From positions 1 through 17,743 of the forward strand of contig JAVBPA010000047.1 of the NCBI GenBank assembly GCA_031549925.1: a stretch of DNA of 17,743 nt, given 5' to 3'. Below the pieces are notes generated by a model that worked only from the letters and a program-made list of their open reading frames with translations, was not told the origin of the DNA and did no database searches. This document shows positions 14,206-17,743 of the stretch, in pieces. The translations under genes were made by a program, and so were the position numbers. The stretch comes from JAVBPA01 sp031549925. Lineage in GTDB: Bacteria > Bacillota > Clostridia > Oscillospirales > CAG-272. Numbering within the stretch: position 1 is the first letter of the stretch; every line of letters starts with the position of its first letter.

Positions 14206-14448
14206 TTAATTTTCAATGCGTGGGGATTCGTCTATCATATATTTGTTGACAAGCTGATATATATCGTGGTCGCACTCACACCAAACTTCTTTCCATTCCA
14301 TGGTGTAAACCGCTCCGAGCATTGATTTCGCGCTGACAATAAAAAATCTGTCGGCGTCGGTTAAGAATATATTCGCGCTGTAAGAGGTCGCCTCGCGTAC
14401 AAAATTTGTTACCTTTGTCATTGTATCAAGATTTATTTTAACTCTCAT
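14206..14448 (-). CDS. HPr-like protein lacking the active-site His
   Basis: An 80-residue protein with the length and pattern of HPr, the phosphocarrier of the sugar phosphotransferase system. KINLDTMTKVTNFVREA (4-20) corresponds to strand one and helix one, and VSAKSMLGAVYTMEW (38-52) to the region of the regulatory Ser46 in Bacillus HPr, with S42 kept. The GxHxRPA segment carrying the phosphorylated His15 is absent: the corresponding place reads DTMTKV. It therefore cannot be a normal phosphocarrier. Such His-less HPr-like proteins are known in clostridia, role unclear, possibly regulatory as with Crh. AAGGAG lies 10 nt before the ATG. First gene of a probable operon with GNAT and PPK2. 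Confidence 0.82.
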   Translation of the reverse strand: MRVKINLDTMTKVTNFVREATSYSANIFLTDADRFFIVSAKSMLGAVYTMEWKEVWCECDHDIYQLVNKYMIDESPRIEN

Positions 14449-14527
14449 CTTTATATTTCTCCTTAATATCTGATTTTCTGTTTTTATAAGTTCTTTATAT
14501 TGTTTTATATTGCCTTTATTCTCTTTT

Positions 14528-14555
14528 ATTATACTAAAAATATTTTTAAATTCAA
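14528..14555 (-). promoter_or_regulatory. Sigma-A promoter of the HPr-like/GNAT/PPK2 operon
   Basis: On the minus strand TTGAAT (14555-14550) and a perfect TATAAT (14533-14528) are separated by 16 bp. The leader to the ATG at 14448 would be about 70 nt. Confidence 0.65.
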
Positions 14556-14598
14556 TACTTTATGAAAGCTGAAATTTTAAAATTTTACGTTGTATATG

Positions 14599-14627
14599 TA
14601 GAAATATTTTTTTCCGTATGATATAAT
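14599..14627 (+). promoter_or_regulatory. Extended -10 promoter of the hydratase gene
   Basis: TGATATAAT (14619-14627) is a perfect extended -10; a weak -35, TAGAAA (14599-14604), lies 17 bp upstream. It points away from the promoter at 14528-14555, making this 220-bp gap a divergent control region. Confidence 0.65.
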
Positions 14628-14668
14628 ATGAAAAATTTTTATATCCGCAAACGGAGATTATATATTTT

Positions 14669-16834
14669 ATGATAAAGCTATATGAAAACGGCGTTTTTAT
14701 ATCACAGGGAGAAATCGAAAAAAATCCTTCCGTCACACCGGAGGAAGCTAAAAAGAATACGATTTCATACAAAATTCTTGAATCCCATAACACAACAAAA
14801 GAAAAAGGGAAAATAAAGCTGCGCTTTGACGCGCTGGTTTCGCACGATATAACCTATGTCGGAATTATTCAAACAGCAAGAGCAAGCGGTCTTTCCGAAT
14901 TTCCGATGCCGTATGTTCTGACCAACTGCCACAACAGCTTGTGTGCCATAGGAGGCACTATTAACGAAGACGACCACGCTTTCGGACTTTCAGCCGCGAA
15001 AAAATACGGGGGGATATATGTTCCCGCAAATTTGGCGGTAATCCATCAGTATATGCGTGAGGTTATGTCGGGCTGCGGCAAAATGATACTGGGTTCTGAC
15101 AGCCATACCCGTTACGGAGCGCTCGGCACAATGTCGGTGGGTGAAGGAGGTCCGGAGCTTGTCAAGCAGCTTCTAGGACGTACCTATGACGAAAATTCAC
15201 CCGAAATAATAGCGGTGCGCCTGAGAAACAAACCCGGTAAACATATCGGACCGCATGACGTCGCGCTCAGCATAATCGGAGCTGTTTTTAAAAATAATTT
15301 CGTTCAGAATAAAGTAATGGAATTTATCGGAGACGGTATCTCCTCCCTCACCGCCGAATTCAGGTGCGCTCTCGACGTTATGACCGCCGAAACCGCTTGT
15401 CTTAGCACAATCTGGCAGACGGATGATATTATCCGCGATTATTATATAAAGCACGGCAGAAGCGAGGATTACAAGGAACTCTCACCTTCCGGAGTCGCTT
15501 ATTACGACGGAATGGTCGATGTTGACCTCTCCGAAATCGAACCTATGATAGCCCTGCCTTTCCATCCGTCAAATGTATACACTATCCGCACTCTCAAAGA
15601 AAATGCAAAGGATATTTTGACTCCGCTCGGACTTGGTGACAAAATCACCGGCGGGGGAATTTTGGCTGATCAGGGAATTATTGCGGGGTGTGCGGGCGGA
15701 TTGTATGAAAATCTGCGCGCCGCAGCGGATATTATGAACGGACGATCCGTCGGAAACGGCAGCTTTTCGCTTTCCGCTTACCCTGCTTCCCAGCCTGTTT
15801 ATACAGCTCTGATAAAAAGCGGTTCGATAGAGGAACTTGTAAAAAGCGGCGCTCTTATAAAAAGCGCGTACTGCGGCCCGTGCTTCGGCGTTGAGGATGT
15901 TCCGCAGAACGGAGGCTTTTCAATCCGCCATACAACACGCAACTTCCCAAACCGCGAAGGCTCAAAGCCCTCTTCCGGACAAAACGCTTATGTAGCTTTA
16001 ATGGATACGCGTTCTATCGCAGCCACCGCTCAAAACGGAGGAATCCTCACCGGAAGCGATGAAATCGATGTTAATTACACTGATACAGAATATATATATG
16101 ACGACAGCGCGTACAGAAAACGCGTATACAACGGCTGGAAAAACCCTGCTTCTGAAACAGAACTGAAATTCGGGCCGAACATAACCGACTGGCCGCAGAT
16201 TCCCGCGCTGGAGGACAATATCCTTTTAAGCGTAGCCTCGGTTATAATGGATCCCGTAACCACTACAGACGAACTAATCCCCTCCGGCGAAAGCTCCTCC
16301 TACCGTTCAAATCCTCAAAAAATGGCGGAGCTTACTCTTTCCCGCAAAGATCCTTCGTATCTCAAAAACGCGAAATCGGCTGATGTTCCCTACTCTGACT
16401 TACCTGATGAAATCCGCTTTGAGGCAGAAAAATACACGGAAAGCAAAAAAACTTCTGTGGGCAGCCTGATATATGCAATAAAGCCCGGCGACGGAAGCGC
16501 GAGGGAATACGCTGCGGCGTGCCAGAGAGTTTTGGGAGGTGCGGCAAACATAGCGTCGGAATATGCAACAAAGCGTTACCGTTCCAATTTGATAAACTGG
16601 GGAATGTTACCCTTTATCATGAAAGAAAAACCCGCTTTTGAAACAGGTGATTACATTTTCATACCGGGCATAAAAAAAGCGGTCGCCGAAAGCGATGAGA
16701 TAATAAACGCGTATATTATAAAACAAAACGGAGATAGCGGCGGGCAAATTGAGCTGCGTCTCGGGTTTTTAACCGGTGAAGAGCGGGATATTATACTGTC
16801 AGGCTGTCTTATAAATTATTACAGTGTAAAATAG
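14669..16834 (+). CDS. Aconitase-family hydratase (YbhJ-like)
   Basis: A 721-residue protein of the aconitase superfamily, closest in type to the uncharacterised hydratases resembling E. coli YbhJ (about 750 aa), not to true aconitase. The sequence SDSHTRYGALGTMSVGEGGPE (143-163) is the family signature. The three cysteines that would hold a [4Fe-4S] cluster are C341 (AGCAGG, in the place of GSCTNS), C402 and C405 (YCGPCFG). A C-terminal swivel domain contains KRYRSNLINWGMLPF (635-649). A dehydration/rehydration of a hydroxy-acid in the cytoplasm is inferred; the substrate is unknown, and the changed C341 loop argues against citrate. The ATG has GGAG 12 nt upstream. It is monocistronic from its own extended -10 promoter and converges on the gene at 16857 with only 22 bp between stops and no visible terminator. 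Confidence 0.9.
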   Translation: MIKLYENGVFISQGEIEKNPSVTPEEAKKNTISYKILESHNTTKEKGKIKLRFDALVSHDITYVGIIQTARASGLSEFPMPYVLTNCHNSLCAIGGTINEDDHAFGLSAAKKYGGIYVPANLAVIHQYMREVMSGCGKMILGSDSHTRYGALGTMSVGEGGPELVKQLLGRTYDENSPEIIAVRLRNKPGKHIGPHDVALSIIGAVFKNNFVQNKVMEFIGDGISSLTAEFRCALDVMTAETACLSTIWQTDDIIRDYYIKHGRSEDYKELSPSGVAYYDGMVDVDLSEIEPMIALPFHPSNVYTIRTLKENAKDILTPLGLGDKITGGGILADQGIIAGCAGGLYENLRAAADIMNGRSVGNGSFSLSAYPASQPVYTALIKSGSIEELVKSGALIKSAYCGPCFGVEDVPQNGGFSIRHTTRNFPNREGSKPSSGQNAYVALMDTRSIAATAQNGGILTGSDEIDVNYTDTEYIYDDSAYRKRVYNGWKNPASETELKFGPNITDWPQIPALEDNILLSVASVIMDPVTTTDELIPSGESSSYRSNPQKMAELTLSRKDPSYLKNAKSADVPYSDLPDEIRFEAEKYTESKKTSVGSLIYAIKPGDGSAREYAAACQRVLGGAANIASEYATKRYRSNLINWGMLPFIMKEKPAFETGDYIFIPGIKKAVAESDEIINAYIIKQNGDSGGQIELRLGFLTGEERDIILSGCLINYYSVK

Positions 16835-16856
16835 ATTGTATATATCAAGAAAAAAA

Positions 16857-17576
16857 TTAAATTTCAATTTCAGCGAAAACCGGCAGATGGTCGGAAGAAA
16901 TAAAGCGCGGCACAAAAGCCGAACATAATTTAATATCGCGGGAGAACAATATGTAATCTATCCTCTCGGTGGGATTATCCGAGCGGAAGGTATAGCCTTG
17001 TTCTCCCTCTAAATTTTCCCCCGCGTCGCAGAATACCGAAAACAGAGGCTTTAGCAGCTCTTCATCGGGTTTTGTGTTCAAATCCCCCATAAAGACAACT
17101 CTTTCAAAATTAAAGGATCCGGAAATTTTTAACGTCTGCGAAACCGCCGATTCCCTTTCAGGTACGGATAAGCCGTAATGCGAGGTTATCACATGCAAAA
17201 CTGTACCTGCGCAGTCGATATCTGCGCAGATGTGGGTTCTGTCCTCAAATCTGCTGTCACGCTTATCCCCGCAGATATCCGGTATCGGAATATTTTCGCA
17301 TTTGAGTATCGGAAAACGGCTAATAAGCGCGATACCGTATTCACCTCCGTCATGGTCGATAGTCCGGGCAAAAAATTTGTGGGGGAAGCCAAGCTCGCCG
17401 GCAATTATATCCGTTTGAGAAGTAAATCCGGAATGGTTTGTATTATTATGTACTTCATTAAGTCCGATAATATCGGGTGAAGTTTGACGGATGATATCAA
17501 TTTTACCTCCGAGGTCATACTTTTTGTCAAGGGTTCTCCCCGAAAAGATGTTGTAAGTCAAAAGTTTTATTTTCAT
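16857..17576 (-). CDS. Endonuclease/exonuclease/phosphatase family protein
   Basis: A 239-residue protein covering one EEP (DNase I-like) domain. Catalytic motifs in order: LLTYNIFSG (N9), IIGLNEVHNN (E41), DGGEYGIALISRFPI, VITSHYGL (H133), VVFMGDLNTKP (D165, N167), RIDYILFSRD (205-214) and SSDHLPVF (D229, H230). It hydrolyses phosphodiester or phosphomonoester bonds with Mg2+; nucleic acid, phospholipid or sugar-phosphate substrates are all possible. No signal peptide. The start at 17576 (MKIKLLTYN) is where the family domain begins, with AGGAG 14 nt upstream. The frame stays open to an ATG at 17693, but those 39 residues are read from dispersed repeat copy D (KKSRFYRRKAAYPRTP), the same peptide-like string that copy A gives near base 220, so I exclude them. 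Confidence 0.9.
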   Translation of the reverse strand: MKIKLLTYNIFSGRTLDKKYDLGGKIDIIRQTSPDIIGLNEVHNNTNHSGFTSQTDIIAGELGFPHKFFARTIDHDGGEYGIALISRFPILKCENIPIPDICGDKRDSRFEDRTHICADIDCAGTVLHVITSHYGLSVPERESAVSQTLKISGSFNFERVVFMGDLNTKPDEELLKPLFSVFCDAGENLEGEQGYTFRSDNPTERIDYILFSRDIKLCSAFVPRFISSDHLPVFAEIEI

Positions 17577-17597
17577 ATAAAATTGTTTTTCTCCTGT

Positions 17598-17627
17598 ATA
17601 AAAATAAATCCCGCGGTAAAGCGGGAT
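17598..17627 (-). terminator. Rho-independent terminator for a gene beyond the right edge
   Basis: On the minus strand ATCCCGC (17627-17621), a 6-nt loop and GCGGGAT (17614-17608) form a perfect GC-rich stem, followed by TTATTTTTAT. It lies 22 nt before the ribosome site of the EEP gene, so it would end a transcript entering from the right. Confidence 0.65.
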
Positions 17628-17743
17628 GCGGGGGGTACGGGGGTACGCGGCTTTTCTGCGATAAAAGCGGCTTTTCTTCGAAAAGCCTGGCAAAAAAGCT
17701 TGTTTATTTCACAAAAGTTTTGCGGAGCTTTTTCAAAAGCGAC
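17628..17743 (-). repeat. Dispersed MITE/REP-like element, copy D (reaches window edge)
   Basis: Read on the minus strand from the window end: GTCGCTTTTGAAAAAGC, GCAAAACTTTTGTGAAA, AAGCTTTTTTGCCAGGC, TTTTCGAAGAAAAGCCGC, then GCCGCGTACCCCCGTACC. It lacks the 22-bp AAAGTC…CTAACC segment that copies B and C carry, so two sub-types exist. The left end may continue past the window. Confidence 0.85.

Noticed and set aside
14560..14793. Minus-strand 77-codon frame in the divergent promoter region
   Set aside because: It overlaps the promoters and the 5' end of the hydratase gene and has no ribosome site.
17577..17693. 39-residue N-terminal extension of the EEP protein
   Set aside because: It is read from dispersed element copy D and the terminator stem; the conserved domain starts at 17576.

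Overview
The window looks like a chromosomal segment of a low-to-moderate GC Clostridia-type Firmicute, probably an uncultured anaerobe. The reasons are a Spo0A-type response regulator, an LTA-synthase-like enzyme, a glycyl radical enzyme, strong AGGAGG-type ribosome sites, TTG starts and sigma-A promoters. No rRNA, tRNA, CRISPR array, phage gene or transposase was found. All assignments come from reading the sequence; no database search was run.

Layout. 1-300 is a repeat patch: a 21-bp tandem repeat, a GGAACGAC palindrome and half of a dispersed element. 466-1818 (+) is an NCS2 uracil/xanthine permease with its own extended -10 promoter, ending at a bidirectional terminator (1921-1969). Facing it on the minus strand (5913 down to 2091) is a four-gene signalling operon: a small DUF6514-like protein, a Spo0A-like response regulator, and two membrane GHKL sensor proteins whose genes overlap by 4 nt. 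6286-8499 (-) is a glycyl radical enzyme without a local activase. 8680-10563 (-) is an LTA-synthase-like membrane phosphotransferase, and 10789-11850 (-) a cytoplasmic GH43 galactanase-like enzyme. 12033-14448 (-) is a likely operon of an HPr-like protein, a GNAT acetyltransferase and a two-domain PPK2. A divergent promoter region (14528-14627) then leads to an aconitase-family hydratase (14669-16834, +), which converges on an endonuclease/exonuclease/phosphatase-family protein (16857-17576, -).

The most interesting item is the signalling operon. One sensor (2091-3425) keeps the phospho-acceptor His in LRHDFNNIL but has lost the ATP-binding N and G boxes. Its partner (3422-4813) keeps intact N and G boxes but has Phe in place of that His. 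The lesions are complementary, which suggests an obligate heterodimeric histidine kinase that phosphorylates the adjacent Spo0A-like regulator. A near-consensus 0A box lies just upstream of the operon's -35 element, suggesting autoregulation.

A second theme is a family of intergenic MITE/REP-like repeats (four copies, near 193-272, 8553-8673, 11896-12010 and 17628-17743) plus two smaller palindrome families. Several run into gene ends and supply the last codons, the stop codon or a spurious N-terminal extension, so naive ORF ends at 8680, 10608, 10789 and 17693 need care.
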